Assembly: GCF_034263275.1 (NCBI RefSeq)
Contig: NZ_CP139559.1
Span: 6,944,001-7,008,000 of the forward strand
DNA: 64,000 nt
Source of the DNA: Mucilaginibacter sp. cycad4
GTDB taxonomy: Bacteria > Bacteroidota > Bacteroidia > Sphingobacteriales > Sphingobacteriaceae
Direction: 5' to 3'
Positions 32,607 through 41,734 of the stretch are shown in pieces. Numbering within the stretch: position 1 is the stretch's first letter; every line of letters starts with the position of its first letter. The notes under the pieces are model-generated. The model ran no database searches, was not told the DNA's origin, and worked only from the letters and a program-made list of their open reading frames with translations. Position numbers and translations under genes: made by a program.

Positions 32607-32993
32607 ATGAAAACTTCAATAAAATTATCAGCATTATTCTTCTTATTAAGCGCAGGTGTATTTGCTACCACAGCAGCCAAGGCCGCCGATGTAACTCCTA
32701 AAGCTAAAGAGGTTGTTACCTTTAAAGCCCTTGACCACGACCGCGGTGTTAAATTAACGCTTGCAAAATCAGAAAATGGCCGTTCATTTGTACGCGTTTA
32801 CAGCAAACAAAATGAACTTTTGCTGAAAGACGTTGTATCAACCAAAACAGATGTTGAAAGAGGCTATGTTTTAACCAACCTTGAAGATGGCGATTACATT
32901 ATGGAAGTTAAAACTAATAACCAGGTGGTTAAGAAAACCCTGCACGTTTACGAAGATGGTGATCAAAAAACATTCTTTATTTACCAGGACTAA
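32607..32993 (+). CDS. Small secreted beta-sandwich-like protein of unknown function
   Basis: A 128-residue protein with a clear signal peptide (MKTSIKLSALFFLLSAGVFA then TTAAKAAD). The mature part alternates strands: KVKLTLAKSENGRSFVRVY-like, KQNELLLKDVV, GYVLTNLEDGDYIMEVKTNN and KKTLHVYEDGDQKTFFIYQ, resembling a small immunoglobulin-like or DUF3244-type secreted domain. It has no lipobox. It precedes a strong terminator and is convergent with the nucleotidyltransferase gene, so it is probably monocistronic. Function unknown. Confidence 0.75.
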   Translation: MKTSIKLSALFFLLSAGVFATTAAKAADVTPKAKEVVTFKALDHDRGVKLTLAKSENGRSFVRVYSKQNELLLKDVVSTKTDVERGYVLTNLEDGDYIMEVKTNNQVVKKTLHVYEDGDQKTFFIYQD

Positions 32994-33015
32994 TTTAGGA
33001 AGCCATATAAAAACA

Positions 33016-33047
33016 AAAGCTCCCGTTCGGTTGGAACGGGAGCTTTT
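33016..33047. terminator. Bidirectional terminator
   Basis: AAAGCTCCCGTTC at 33016-33028 pairs perfectly with GAACGGGAGCTTT at 33034-33046, with T tracts on both strands. It serves the secreted-protein gene and the convergent nucleotidyltransferase gene. Confidence 0.88.
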
Positions 33048-33067
33048 TTGTTTGAGGAACAAGTATT

Positions 33068-33970
33068 TTATTCCCAAAGCTTTTCGGGATAAACACCGTT
33101 AGCTACCAGGTCAGATATGCTTTTTTGAACGATAGGTTTATCTTCTTTATAAGTAACACCAAACCATTTTGAGCCGGTTGGGATCACTTTAAATGCAGCT
33201 GTACCATCTTTGATCAGTTTATCTGCAGCAAGTGGAATAAAGAATTCGGCTTTAGGGTTGTTTTCGTTAGCCGCTACAAAATCTACAAACATTTGCTCGC
33301 TTTGTTTAAAGATAGCCGGTGTAAAGCCCCAGAAATTCATTGATACACGGGTATCGTTAGGAAGTGCGTGCTCACCGGTTGCGTCCTTGTACGCTACGCT
33401 GCCATCTTCTTTAAAATATACCTCGGTACGCTCGTTAATTTCAACCATGTTGCCATTGTCATCAACTTTACAAACACCGCGTGATACCGAGCCATAGTCA
33501 GACAGGGTACGGTCAATCTGGTAACCTACCAGCGAGTACAAATCGTCTTTAACTTCGGTGGTTAAAAATTTAGCCATTTTTTCAAATGCATCATAACCAT
33601 AATAATCATCGGCATTGATCACGCAAAAAGGCTCGTTTACCTGGTTGCGTGCAGCAAGCACTGCATGGGCTGTTCCCCATGGTTTAGCGCGTTCAATTTC
33701 TTTATCAATACCGAATGGCTTAAGGTCAAAGCTCTGAAAAACATAATCTGTTTCAACACGACCTGCCAGTTTAGGCTCAAAAATAGCCTTAAAGCTATCA
33801 ACAAATTCTTCGCGGATGATAAATGTAACTTTACCAAAGCCAGCTTTTATTGCATCGTATATCGAATAATCAATAATTGTTTCGCCATTGGGGCCAAAGC
33901 CATCAACTTGTTTCATGCTGCCATAACGGCTGGCCATCCCTGCGGCCAATATCAGTAAGGTGGGTTTCAT
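33068..33970 (-). CDS. Sugar-phosphate nucleotidyltransferase
   Basis: A 300-residue NTP-transferase-fold enzyme that probably joins an NTP to a sugar 1-phosphate. The nucleotide-binding loop is LILAAGMASRYGSMKQVDGF and the metal-binding DD is in FCVINADDYYGYDAF. PWGTAHAVLAARNQ is the substrate-side G-T-x-x-A block. The C-terminal part is short and lacks a left-handed beta-helix acyltransferase domain. This form is widespread in Bacteroidota and often annotated only as nucleotidyltransferase; UTP-glucose-1-phosphate activity is possible but not shown. Confidence 0.82.
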   Translation of the reverse strand: MKPTLLILAAGMASRYGSMKQVDGFGPNGETIIDYSIYDAIKAGFGKVTFIIREEFVDSFKAIFEPKLAGRVETDYVFQSFDLKPFGIDKEIERAKPWGTAHAVLAARNQVNEPFCVINADDYYGYDAFEKMAKFLTTEVKDDLYSLVGYQIDRTLSDYGSVSRGVCKVDDNGNMVEINERTEVYFKEDGSVAYKDATGEHALPNDTRVSMNFWGFTPAIFKQSEQMFVDFVAANENNPKAEFFIPLAADKLIKDGTAAFKVIPTGSKWFGVTYKEDKPIVQKSISDLVANGVYPEKLWE

Positions 33971-34073
33971 AGATAGTATTTGGGAGATTTTATTTTAAAA
34001 GCTGTTTTATGATTAATATTTATAGGGAATGGATTTTTGCCCGGATTGTTTTATATACTATATAAACTTTTTG

Positions 34074-35189
34074 TTATTTGATATACCTGAAATCCTGACC
34101 GGCCTGAATATTTAGCAGAGACTCGTATATCAAACGGATCACGTTGTCAACATCTTCTTTGTGGATCATCTCTACAGTAGTGTGCATATAACGCAGTGGT
34201 AATGAGATCAACGCTGATGGTACACCGTCGTTTGAGTAAGCAAAAGCATCTGTATCGGTACCGGTTGATCGTGATGATGCCTGGCGCTGAAACGGTATGC
34301 CGGCTTTTTGGGCACTTTCAATAAGCAGCTTATTCAGGTTGTTTTGTACTGCCGGCGCATATGATACAACGGGGCCTTTACCGCAGGCTAAGTCGCCCTG
34401 GGTAATTTTGTTGATCATTGGCGTTTGAGTATCATGCGTAACATCGGTAACAATAGCTACGTTAGGTTTAATTTTGTGCGCTATCATTTCGGCGCCGCGT
34501 AAGCCTATCTCTTCCTGCACAGCATTAACAATATACAGGCCGAAAGGAAGTTTTACGTTGTTTTCTTTAAGTAAACGGGCTACCTCGGCAATCATGAAGC
34601 CGCCTGCACGGTTATCAAGTGCGCGGCCAACATAATAGCGGTCGTTAAGAACCATAAATTCATCCTCATAGGTGATAACACAACCTACATGGATGCCCAG
34701 CTTTTCAACTTCTTCCTTTGAGGTGCAGCCGCAATCTAAAAAGATATTTTTTAGGGTAGGGGCTTCTTCCTTATCGCCGCCCAGGCGGGTGTGGATAGCG
34801 GGCCAGCCGAAAACAGCTTTAACCACGCCATTATCGGTATGGATATTTACACGTTTTGAAGGCGCTATCTGATGATCGGAGCCGCCATTGCGGATAACAT
34901 ATATTAAGCCATCGTTAGTGATATAGTTCACAAACCATGAAATTTCGTCGGCATGGGCTTCAATAACTACTTTGTAATCGGCTTTGGGATTGATGATGCC
35001 AACCGCAGTGCCATAGTTATCAACGTAATGGGTATCAATATAAGGCTTCAGATATTCGAGCCAGAGCTCCTGGCCTTTCCACTCAAAACCGGTAGGTGAG
35101 GGGTTGTTAATATATTTTTCAAAAAACGCGAGTGAAGTTTCGTTTACAACGGAAGTATGCTGTGGGGCGTCAGATTTCTTTTTAGCCAT
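34074..35189 (-). CDS. M42 family aminopeptidase
   Basis: A 371-residue cocatalytic-metal aminopeptidase, related to TET-forming glutamyl aminopeptidases. Metal ligands and catalytic residues are in place: His79 and Asp81 in IEAHADEIS, Asp192 in RALDNRAGGFM, Glu226-Glu227 in VQEEIGLRG, Asp249 in VTDVTHDT, and His in LRYMHTTVE. It acts on N-terminal residues of short peptides, probably in the cytoplasm since no signal peptide is seen. A basic MAKKKSDAP start precedes the domain. It appears monocistronic. Confidence 0.9.
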   Translation of the reverse strand: MAKKKSDAPQHTSVVNETSLAFFEKYINNPSPTGFEWKGQELWLEYLKPYIDTHYVDNYGTAVGIINPKADYKVVIEAHADEISWFVNYITNDGLIYVIRNGGSDHQIAPSKRVNIHTDNGVVKAVFGWPAIHTRLGGDKEEAPTLKNIFLDCGCTSKEEVEKLGIHVGCVITYEDEFMVLNDRYYVGRALDNRAGGFMIAEVARLLKENNVKLPFGLYIVNAVQEEIGLRGAEMIAHKIKPNVAIVTDVTHDTQTPMINKITQGDLACGKGPVVSYAPAVQNNLNKLLIESAQKAGIPFQRQASSRSTGTDTDAFAYSNDGVPSALISLPLRYMHTTVEMIHKEDVDNVIRLIYESLLNIQAGQDFRYIK

Positions 35190-35501
35190 ATTTACATTGA
35201 ACCTAATTAAATGATGCTGTAAGTTTCAACAGCTTAATTGGTAGCTAAAATAGCAATTTCATATTAATTAAAGTGTTTTTTTATTAAAATGTCTGATAGG
35301 AGCTATTAATAAATTGGATTTTAACAATCTGATATTAAATTCTTAAAGTATGACAACAAAATTTGCCGTATCGTTAAACGTTTTTTTAAATATTTAGTCA
35401 CAATGAAGGCGCTGGTTTGTTTTGATACAAAAATGACCGGTTATTTCATTATGCTTTCATGCTTATGTTATACCTTTCCGCGATATTTAATTTTTAATAA
35501 G

Positions 35502-36398
35502 GTGAAACTATTCAGGCTAACTTGTATCTTATTTGCAGCATGTTTTTTAGCAGCATGCAGCGTACCTCAATATGTAAACGTTCCGGTTGATTATGCACCA
35601 AAGCTGAATTTTAACAGGGCAAAAACAACTATAGTGGTCATTAACCACTACATGCCCGATTCGGCCCGTAACCGTAATAAACGGGTACTCGCCACATTTA
35701 AAGCCGCCGCTTATACCGCTATAAACAATGCCGCTGTACAGCTGCATGCGCTGCCCGGCGTAAAAGTTGTACAACTGGTGGATTCAGTTAATTTTACCGC
35801 CAATACAGATTCGGTGAAATTTCTGGCTAACAAATATAAGGCATCCTATGTGCTGGCGTTTGAGGATTTTAAAGGCGAAACCAAATTGCAGCAGGATTAT
35901 TACAACGGTGTGCCATCCGTTTACCGGGTATCGGTAGTTAAAACCAGTTTCACCCTTTATGAAGCCAATGGCATCTACTTTAAAAGGCTAAACGGCGAGG
36001 CTGAAATAAATGACAACAATCCGTATGGCAATGCGTCCAGCCTGCTTGCCCATGGCGGGCCTTTATTTGATGCTATCCGTAACTCCGCATTGGATGCGCT
36101 TAAGGATTACCTGCCGTATACTGATTATCACGACAGGCCCCTGTATGCCAATGGCGATCAGCTGAGCAGCTCGGTAGAGTTGATCAAGGCTGGTAAGTTT
36201 GATAAAGCTTTCCAATTATTGAACCCGCTTATTGATGGCCCCGATCCAAAACTTGCCAGCAGGGCTGCTTATAACCTTGCGGTAGTTTATGAGGCCCAGG
36301 GTGATATTGAAGCCGCACTTGACGTGGCCAAAATATCGAACCAAAAACAACCGAATGATTTTGCCAAGGCTATTATTGTTGATCTGATGAAAGAGTAA
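35502..36398 (+). CDS. DUF6340-family lipoprotein
   Basis: The start is set at GTG 35502, which gives the lipoprotein signal VKLFRLTCILFAACFLAAC with the lipobox Cys at residue 19; an ATG at 35403 opens the same frame but adds 33 hydrophobic, signal-unlike residues. The mature protein (about 280 aa) begins SVPQYVNVPVDYAPKLNF and has a helical TPR-like end (GKFDKAFQLLNPLIDGPD, AAYNLAVVYEAQGDIEAALD). It matches from memory the DUF6340 lipoproteins of Bacteroidota. Function unknown. Its 3' end overlaps the convergent acetyltransferase gene by 26 bases. Confidence 0.75.
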   Translation: MKLFRLTCILFAACFLAACSVPQYVNVPVDYAPKLNFNRAKTTIVVINHYMPDSARNRNKRVLATFKAAAYTAINNAAVQLHALPGVKVVQLVDSVNFTANTDSVKFLANKYKASYVLAFEDFKGETKLQQDYYNGVPSVYRVSVVKTSFTLYEANGIYFKRLNGEAEINDNNPYGNASSLLAHGGPLFDAIRNSALDALKDYLPYTDYHDRPLYANGDQLSSSVELIKAGKFDKAFQLLNPLIDGPDPKLASRAAYNLAVVYEAQGDIEAALDVAKISNQKQPNDFAKAIIVDLMKE

Positions 36399-36807
36399 GC
36401 TCTTTTTCGAGGATTTCGTAATCGAAGCCGTTTTTTGAGAAAAGCCGGCCGGTATGCGTGAAGCCATGTTTTAAATAAAAACCGATGGCCGATACCCGGG
36501 CATTACACCATAATAACGCACCTCCATTGGTAAGGGCAAAATCGGTTATATGCTCCAGCATCGCTTTACCGATCCCCATTTTCTGAACTGTTTCATCAAC
36601 GGCAAATTTGCGAAACTGCCAGTCGTTACCTTTATTAAAGAGGGATACTACCGCTATGATATTATTATCTTTAAAAGCAGCAAAGTGATATCCATGGTTA
36701 TCCTCCTCCATCTCCATTTCATAAAGCTTGCTTTCGGGGTATAATATACGCTGCCTTAACCGCCAGGTAAGTTCGGGACGGATTTGTTCGATAGAGATAT
36801 TTGTCAT
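36373..36807 (-). CDS. GNAT-family N-acetyltransferase
   Basis: A 144-residue acetyltransferase. The acetyl-CoA loop is RKFAVDETVQKMGIGKAMLE (Q-x-x-G-I-G-x-A) and ARVSAIGFYLKHGFTHTG is the usual C-terminal A-x-x-FYxKxGF motif. Substrate unknown. It converges on the DUF6340 gene and overlaps its end by 26 bases. Confidence 0.83.
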   Translation of the reverse strand: MTNISIEQIRPELTWRLRQRILYPESKLYEMEMEEDNHGYHFAAFKDNNIIAVVSLFNKGNDWQFRKFAVDETVQKMGIGKAMLEHITDFALTNGGALLWCNARVSAIGFYLKHGFTHTGRLFSKNGFDYEILEKELTLSSDQQ

Positions 36808-36816
36808 TCTTTTTTG

Positions 36817-36850
36817 AGGCGAAAGGTAAAAGGCGAAAGGTAAAAGGTTT
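36817..36850. repeat. GGTAAAAGGCGAAAGG low-complexity repeat
   Basis: GGCGAAAGGTAAAAGGCGAA AGGTAAAAGG: two tandem copies of a 16-base unit. The same words are found at 25078-25112, 58746-58830 and 59519-59565. It lies immediately upstream of the acetyltransferase start. Confidence 0.85.
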
Positions 36851-36898
36851 TTTTCAAATTTGCTGGCGGAACAACCTCAAATCTTATAAACAAAAGCG

Positions 36899-37012
36899 GA
36901 AGGCACAAGTAATCCCGGCACCGGCAGCCGCACAATACTTGCGCCAGAAAAGGCAGAAGGCACAAGTAATCCCTGCACGTGCCGCCGCACAATACTTGCG
37001 CCAGAAAAGGTA
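36899..37012. repeat. Two tandem 57-bp direct repeats
   Basis: Units 36899-36955 and 36956-37012 share GAAGGCACAAGTAATCCC, CCGCACAATACTTGCGCCAG and AAAAGG, differing only in the centre (GGCACCGGCAG versus TGCACGTGCCG). Within each unit CAAGTA and TACTTG are inverted, so each could form a hairpin. A 70-codon frame crosses the repeat but is only the repeat in translation. Confidence 0.85.
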
Positions 37013-37072
37013 ATTATGGCATCTACAATAAAAAGGAAAATAAATCCGAAATCGAACATCCGATATCTCAAA

Positions 37073-38614
37073 TCACAATGGGATATTCCCGTGCTTTTTC
37101 CTCGGGTTGTTCACTACTTTATTTTCCAGCATTGTAAATGCTGCAATCAGTTTAATGCGGGTTTCAGCGGGTTCAATTACTTCATCGATAAAGCCACGTT
37201 CGGCAGCGCGATAGGGGTTGGCAAAGGTATCGGAATACAGTTGTTCCATCTCCAGCCATTTGGCTTCATGGTCTTCGGCCTTCATGATCTCGCGCTTAAA
37301 AATGATCTCGGCAGCACCTTTGGCGCCCATCACCGCAATTTCGGCCGAAGGCCAGGCAAAATTAAGGTCGGCCCCGATGTGTTTGGAGTTCATCACATCA
37401 TAGGCACCGCCATATGCCTTGCGGGTGATCACCGTAACGCGCGGAACGGTGGCCTCACAAAAAGCATACAATAGTTTAGCGCCATTGGTGATGATGGCAT
37501 TCCATTCCTGGTCGGTTCCCGGCAAAAATCCGGGGACATCTTCAAACACCAACAGCGGAATATTAAAGCAATCGCAAAAACGCACAAAGCGGGCAGCTTT
37601 GGTTGATGAATGAATATCCAATACTCCGGCCAAAAAAGCAGGCTGATTGGCAACTATGCCAATACTGCGGCCTGCCAGGCGTGCAAAACCAACCACAATG
37701 TTTTCGGCAAAATCTTTGTGGACTTCCAAAAAGGAAGCTTTGTCAATAATATGATCAATAACCTCGCGGATATCATACGGTTGCGATGCAATGGACGGCA
37801 GAATGGTGTTTAGCTCGGGCCTCAGCTCGTCGCCGTTTTCGTATGGAACTGCGGGAGCTTTATCCTCACAATTTTGAGGCATATAGCTTAGCAGGCTTTT
37901 GATATGCTGAATGGCCGCTATTTCATTGGCACAGGCAAAATGGGTAACGCCCGATTTGCCGGCGTGGGTGTTAGCGCCGCCCAGCTCTTCGGAGGTTACC
38001 ACTTCATGAGTAACCGTTTTTACTACGTTGGGCCCGGTAACAAACATGTATGAGGTATGCTCAACCATTAAAATAAAGTCGGTAATGGCGGGCGAGTAAA
38101 CGGCACCGCCGGCACATGGCCCCATAATGGCCGAGATTTGCGGGATAACGCCCGATGCCATGGTATTGCGGTAAAAAATATCGGCATAACCGCCAAGGGA
38201 TACCACGCCTTCCTGGATGCGTGCACCGCCCGAGTCGTTGAGGCCGATAAGCGGGGCGCCGTTCTTAAGGGCGAGATCCATGATCTTGCAGATCTTTTCG
38301 GCATGGGTTTCGGAAAGTGAGCCGCCAAAAACGGTAAAATCCTGTGAAAATACATAAGTGAGCCGGCCGTTTATGGTGCCATAACCTGTAACAACACCAT
38401 CGCCGGGATATTTTTCTTTCTCCATGCCAAAATCAATGGAGCGGTGGGTAACCAGCATTCCTATCTCCTGGAACGAGCCTTCATCCAATAAAAAATGCAA
38501 ACGCTCACGTGCCGTTAATTTCCCTTTTTTATGCTGACTTTCAATACGTACCGGGCCTCCGCCCTGCATGGCTTCATGACGTTTTAGCCTTAACAGATCA
38601 AGCTTTTTATCCAC
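37073..38614 (-). CDS. Acyl-CoA carboxylase carboxyltransferase (beta) subunit
   Basis: A 513-residue carboxyltransferase of the propionyl-CoA / methylmalonyl-CoA type. GKLTARERLHFLLDEGSFQE near the N-terminus, the oxyanion and CoA loops LIGLNDSGGARIQEGV, IMGPCAGGAVYSPAITDF and the C-terminal PGFLPGTDQEWNAI and KAYGGAYDVMNSKHIGADL are canonical. It carries carboxyl from biotin to an acyl-CoA, or to or from a membrane decarboxylase. The biotin carboxylase and biotin carrier genes are not adjacent, so the exact complex is undecided. Confidence 0.92.
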   Translation of the reverse strand: MDKKLDLLRLKRHEAMQGGGPVRIESQHKKGKLTARERLHFLLDEGSFQEIGMLVTHRSIDFGMEKEKYPGDGVVTGYGTINGRLTYVFSQDFTVFGGSLSETHAEKICKIMDLALKNGAPLIGLNDSGGARIQEGVVSLGGYADIFYRNTMASGVIPQISAIMGPCAGGAVYSPAITDFILMVEHTSYMFVTGPNVVKTVTHEVVTSEELGGANTHAGKSGVTHFACANEIAAIQHIKSLLSYMPQNCEDKAPAVPYENGDELRPELNTILPSIASQPYDIREVIDHIIDKASFLEVHKDFAENIVVGFARLAGRSIGIVANQPAFLAGVLDIHSSTKAARFVRFCDCFNIPLLVFEDVPGFLPGTDQEWNAIITNGAKLLYAFCEATVPRVTVITRKAYGGAYDVMNSKHIGADLNFAWPSAEIAVMGAKGAAEIIFKREIMKAEDHEAKWLEMEQLYSDTFANPYRAAERGFIDEVIEPAETRIKLIAAFTMLENKVVNNPRKKHGNIPL

Positions 38615-38707
38615 AATTCAGGTTGTTAGTAATTGTCTAAAAATAGTAATTATATTGTAAGAATAGCTTTTGCTTACTTATTCTGGTGGTTTAATAACGG
38701 ATTTTTA

Positions 38708-38715
38708 TATATTTG
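38708..38715 (+). promoter_or_regulatory. Probable -7 element
   Basis: TATATTTG matches TAnnTTTG and ends five bases before the ATG at 38721, which would make the transcript leaderless or nearly so. No clear -33 box. Confidence 0.35.
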
Positions 38716-38720
38716 TGTTG

Positions 38721-39053
38721 ATGAAGATCAGGAATAATAAAATATGGGTAGTGGCGCTGTTCATGACCGTTTTTGTAATAAAGATGGGCATTTCGCTTGC
38801 ACCTGTTTTTTTATATCTTGATAATAAAACGGTAAGTGCGGTGATCCTTCAGCTGGAGCAGGAAAGCAAAACTGAAAAAGACAGCCCCGAAAAAGACCTT
38901 GTGAAGGAGAAAAAAATCTTCGATGAGTATGATCTTCATACCATAAACTTCATCACATTTATTACCGAAACCAAAGTTCTCCACAACCAGGAAAACGCCT
39001 TATATAAGCAGGTATATCATCCTGTGGTCCCCACGCCGCCGCCCAACGTTTAA
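38721..39053 (+). CDS. Small single-pass membrane protein, unknown
   Basis: A 110-residue protein starting MKIRNNKIWVVALFMTVFVI, an N-terminal membrane helix, then a charged segment LEQESKTEKDSPEKDLVKEK KI and a Pro-rich end (HPVVPTPPPNV). An upstream in-frame ATG at 38670 would add 17 residues but lies beyond the -7 box. The size and layout resemble small proteins linked to metal or stress responses in this phylum, but no family is recognised. It lies 107 bases before the SulP gene on the same strand. Confidence 0.6.
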   Translation: MKIRNNKIWVVALFMTVFVIKMGISLAPVFLYLDNKTVSAVILQLEQESKTEKDSPEKDLVKEKKIFDEYDLHTINFITFITETKVLHNQENALYKQVYHPVVPTPPPNV

Positions 39054-39160
39054 AATGATTAACCGGATACTTCCCTATCCGGATAGCAACGCTATTTAAT
39101 TCATTTTAAAGTTTTACTCAATCTTTCATTCTTATGCAAATCAAGCAAGGTGAGGCTGCT

Positions 39161-40738
39161 ATGGGCAATCTCAACCTAAAAAAATATTTTCTGCCAAAAA
39201 ATTTAAAAAGGGATATTCCTTCAAGTGTCGTTGTTTTCCTGGTGGCTTTGCCGCTGTGTTTAGGTATAGCGCTGGCATCAGGCGCGCCGCTTTTTTCAGG
39301 CGTATTAACAGGTATTATTGGCGGGATAGTAGTAGGCACACTTAGCGGCTCGCAATTAAGTGTGGCCGGGCCTGCAGCCGGATTAACAGTAATTGTGCTA
39401 AATGCCATTACCTCACTTGGCGCTTATGAAACCTTTTTATTAGCACTTGTACTGGCCGGTGTTTTTCAGATCATATTAGGTATTGTAAAAGCCGGTACTA
39501 TAGCCAACTACTTTCCATCATCGGTTATTGAAGGCATGCTGGCAGCGATAGGTATTATTTTGATCATGAAGCAGTTTCCGCACGCGGTTGGCTATGATGC
39601 CGATTTTGAGGGCGATGAGGGCTTTAGACAAATTGATGATCATAATACTTTTTCGGGTATAACCCGTGCCTTTGCCCGGATCAACTACGGCGCAGTGATC
39701 ATTAGCGTGGTGTCCCTGGCATTCATGATCTACTGGCCTAAGTTTAAAAAGCTGGCTATTGTTCCGGCACCTTTGCTGGTGGTATTGGCCGGTATTGGCT
39801 TAAGCCTCGCCTTTAACGGCACAAGCTTCGCCTTGCTTGATAAGCAGTTTGTACGCATACCGCTGGTAAACAGCAGTGCCGAATTTTTTGCGCTGTTTAA
39901 ATCGGCCGATTTTAGCCAGTTAGGCAACAAGCAGGTTTGGATAACGGCTTTCACCATTGCAGTGGTTGCCAGTTTGGAAACATTGCTGAGCCTGGAGGCT
40001 GTAGATAAAATAGATCCTATCAAACGTATTTCGCCCACCAACCGCGAACTGCTTGCGCAGGGAACGGCCAATATTGTAAGTGGTATGCTTGGCGGCTTAC
40101 CCATGACGGCGGTAATTGTGCGTTCATCGGCCAACGTAAATGCCGGTGCGCGTACCAAAATGAGCGCTATCATACATGGTATATGGTTATTGGTTGCTTT
40201 ATTGGCCATACCGTCTTTAATTAACCATATCCCGCTGTCGTGTTTGGCAGCGATCCTGCTCATGACTGGGTATAAACTGGCCCGGATAAGTCTTTTCAAG
40301 CACATGTGGCACCAGGGCTTGAGCCAGTTTATCCCTTTCGTGGTTACCATTGTGGCCGTTGTTATGACCGACCTGCTTATTGGTGTGGGTATAGGTATGC
40401 TGGTGGGGATCTTTTATATTCTGCGTACCAACCTGCGTAATCCCTACTTCTATCACATTGAAAAAAATGGCAGCAAAAAAGTTATTAAGATTAAGCTGGC
40501 CGAGGAAGTATCCTTCCTGAACAAGGCTGCCATACAGGTAACGCTTACCAGCTTACCGCAAGGCGCCGAAGTGGTAATTGACGGATCGAACTCAAGGTAC
40601 ATCGATCCGGATGTACTGGAGATTATCCACAATTACAAGCACAATGCCTACACCAAGGGCATTATTGTGCAACTGAACGAAGTAAAGGAGAAGTATGACG
40701 TACCTCCTTTAAAAGAACTGGTTTATAACCCTAACTAA
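39161..40738 (+). CDS. SulP-family anion transporter (putative bicarbonate permease)
   Basis: A 525-residue membrane protein. The start at 39161 (MGNLNLKKYFLPKNLKRDIP) is preceded by AAGGTGAGG, one of the few Shine-Dalgarno-like sites here; an ATG nine codons earlier (39134) is an alternative. The SulP core is clear: IPSSVVVFLVALPLCLGIAL, SGSQLSVAGPAAGLTVIV, and GLPMTAVIVRSSANVNAGART K. Residues from about 430 form a short STAS-like domain (LNKAAIQVTLTSLPQGAEVV IDGS). SulP proteins move sulfate, bicarbonate or other anions with Na+ or H+. A beta-carbonic anhydrase gene 13 bases downstream favours bicarbonate. Confidence 0.87.
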   Translation: MGNLNLKKYFLPKNLKRDIPSSVVVFLVALPLCLGIALASGAPLFSGVLTGIIGGIVVGTLSGSQLSVAGPAAGLTVIVLNAITSLGAYETFLLALVLAGVFQIILGIVKAGTIANYFPSSVIEGMLAAIGIILIMKQFPHAVGYDADFEGDEGFRQIDDHNTFSGITRAFARINYGAVIISVVSLAFMIYWPKFKKLAIVPAPLLVVLAGIGLSLAFNGTSFALLDKQFVRIPLVNSSAEFFALFKSADFSQLGNKQVWITAFTIAVVASLETLLSLEAVDKIDPIKRISPTNRELLAQGTANIVSGMLGGLPMTAVIVRSSANVNAGARTKMSAIIHGIWLLVALLAIPSLINHIPLSCLAAILLMTGYKLARISLFKHMWHQGLSQFIPFVVTIVAVVMTDLLIGVGIGMLVGIFYILRTNLRNPYFYHIEKNGSKKVIKIKLAEEVSFLNKAAIQVTLTSLPQGAEVVIDGSNSRYIDPDVLEIIHNYKHNAYTKGIIVQLNEVKEKYDVPPLKELVYNPN

Positions 40739-40751
40739 AAATCGAAAAACA

Positions 40752-41468
40752 ATGTCAACAGAAAAAACAAACGGCAAAGCCGTAATAGATACCAACAACC
40801 TTAAACTTGCACAATCAAGCAGCTATAATACTTTAATTAAAAATAACGCCGCCTGGGTTGAGCGTAAACTGGCCGAGGATGGCGAGTTTTTCAAAAACCT
40901 GGCCAAAGGTCAAAGCCCCGAAGTGCTGTGGATAGGCTGCTCAGACAGCCGCGTACCGGCCAACGAGGTGACAGGCACCAAACCCGGCGAAGTGTTTGTG
41001 CACCGCAATATTGCCAATGTATGCGTACACTCAGACATGAACATGCTGAGCGTGCTTGACTATGCAGTGAATGTGCTTAAAGTAAAACACGTTATTGTTG
41101 CCGGCCATTACGGCTGCGGCGGCGTAGCGGCGGCTTTAAGCAACAAGCAATTTGGTTTAATTGATAACTGGCTGCGTCATATTAAAGATGTGTACCGCCT
41201 GCACAGCCATGAGCTTGACCGTATTACCGACAATACTACTAAAGTTAACCGCCTGGTTGAGCTGAATGTTACCGAGCAGGTTTATAACCTGTGCAAAACC
41301 ACCATCATCCAAAACGCCTGGATGGAACGTCATGACCTTGAGGTGCACGGTTGGGTTATAGACCTGGCCAGCGGCCTGGTTAAAGACCTGAAAGTATCCA
41401 GCAGCAGTCCGCATAATTTAGGTTATGTATATGAGCTTGACGGTGTTGAGGCAGTGGCAGCGCATTAA
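40752..41468 (+). CDS. Beta-carbonic anhydrase 1
   Basis: Interconverts CO2 and bicarbonate (238 aa). Zinc ligands are Cys63 in WIGCSDSR, His119 and Cys122 in AGHYGCGG; the Asp65-Arg67 dyad is also present. HRNIANVCVHSDMNMLSVLD is typical of the plant/E. coli Can-like clade. The gene is 13 bases after the SulP transporter, so the two are co-transcribed and may work together. The N-terminus is about 20 residues longer than its paralogue at 42508. A terminator follows at 41532. Confidence 0.93.
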   Translation: MSTEKTNGKAVIDTNNLKLAQSSSYNTLIKNNAAWVERKLAEDGEFFKNLAKGQSPEVLWIGCSDSRVPANEVTGTKPGEVFVHRNIANVCVHSDMNMLSVLDYAVNVLKVKHVIVAGHYGCGGVAAALSNKQFGLIDNWLRHIKDVYRLHSHELDRITDNTTKVNRLVELNVTEQVYNLCKTTIIQNAWMERHDLEVHGWVIDLASGLVKDLKVSSSSPHNLGYVYELDGVEAVAAH

Positions 41469-41531
41469 AATATAATTTGATTGGAGCTTCCGACGCTGTA
41501 AGGGGCGGAGGGAGGTTTGATTGTTAAGTTG

Positions 41532-41567
41532 ATCCCGGCTCTTAGGAAGTGGCCGGGATTTTTTTTC
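41532..41567 (+). terminator. Terminator after the SulP-CA pair
   Basis: ATCCCGGC at 41532-41539 pairs with GCCGGGAT at 41552-41559, followed by eight T. It separates the SulP-CA cassette from the DUF1275-CA cassette. Confidence 0.85.
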
Positions 41568-41574
41568 AGCCCCA

Positions 41575-41642
41575 CCCAAACCCTCCCCGGAAGGGAAGGC
41601 TAAAAAAAAGTCTCCCCTTCCGGGGGAGATTTAGAGGGGGCT
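41575..41642. repeat. CCCTCCCC-type palindromic repeat
   Basis: AACCCTCCCCGGAAGGGAAG and CTCCCCTTCCGGGGGAGATT pair across a short AT stretch, with outer AGCCCC / GGGGGCT. It is related in words to the composite repeat at 31830-32295 and to the CCCCTTTAGGGGG elements. Confidence 0.6.
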
Positions 41643-41734
41643 TATTAAAATATTATTAATTGTATCAAACAAGCAGGCATCAGTTCGGTTAAGTTTTTTG
41701 TAATTTAAATTAAAATATCTGCCGCGAAATATCT

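Noticed and set aside
36801..37071. Small frames (70, 62 and 64 codons) around the 57-bp repeats
   Set aside because: They only translate the repeat units (AQVIPAPAAAQYLRQKR twice), with no independent evidence of a gene.
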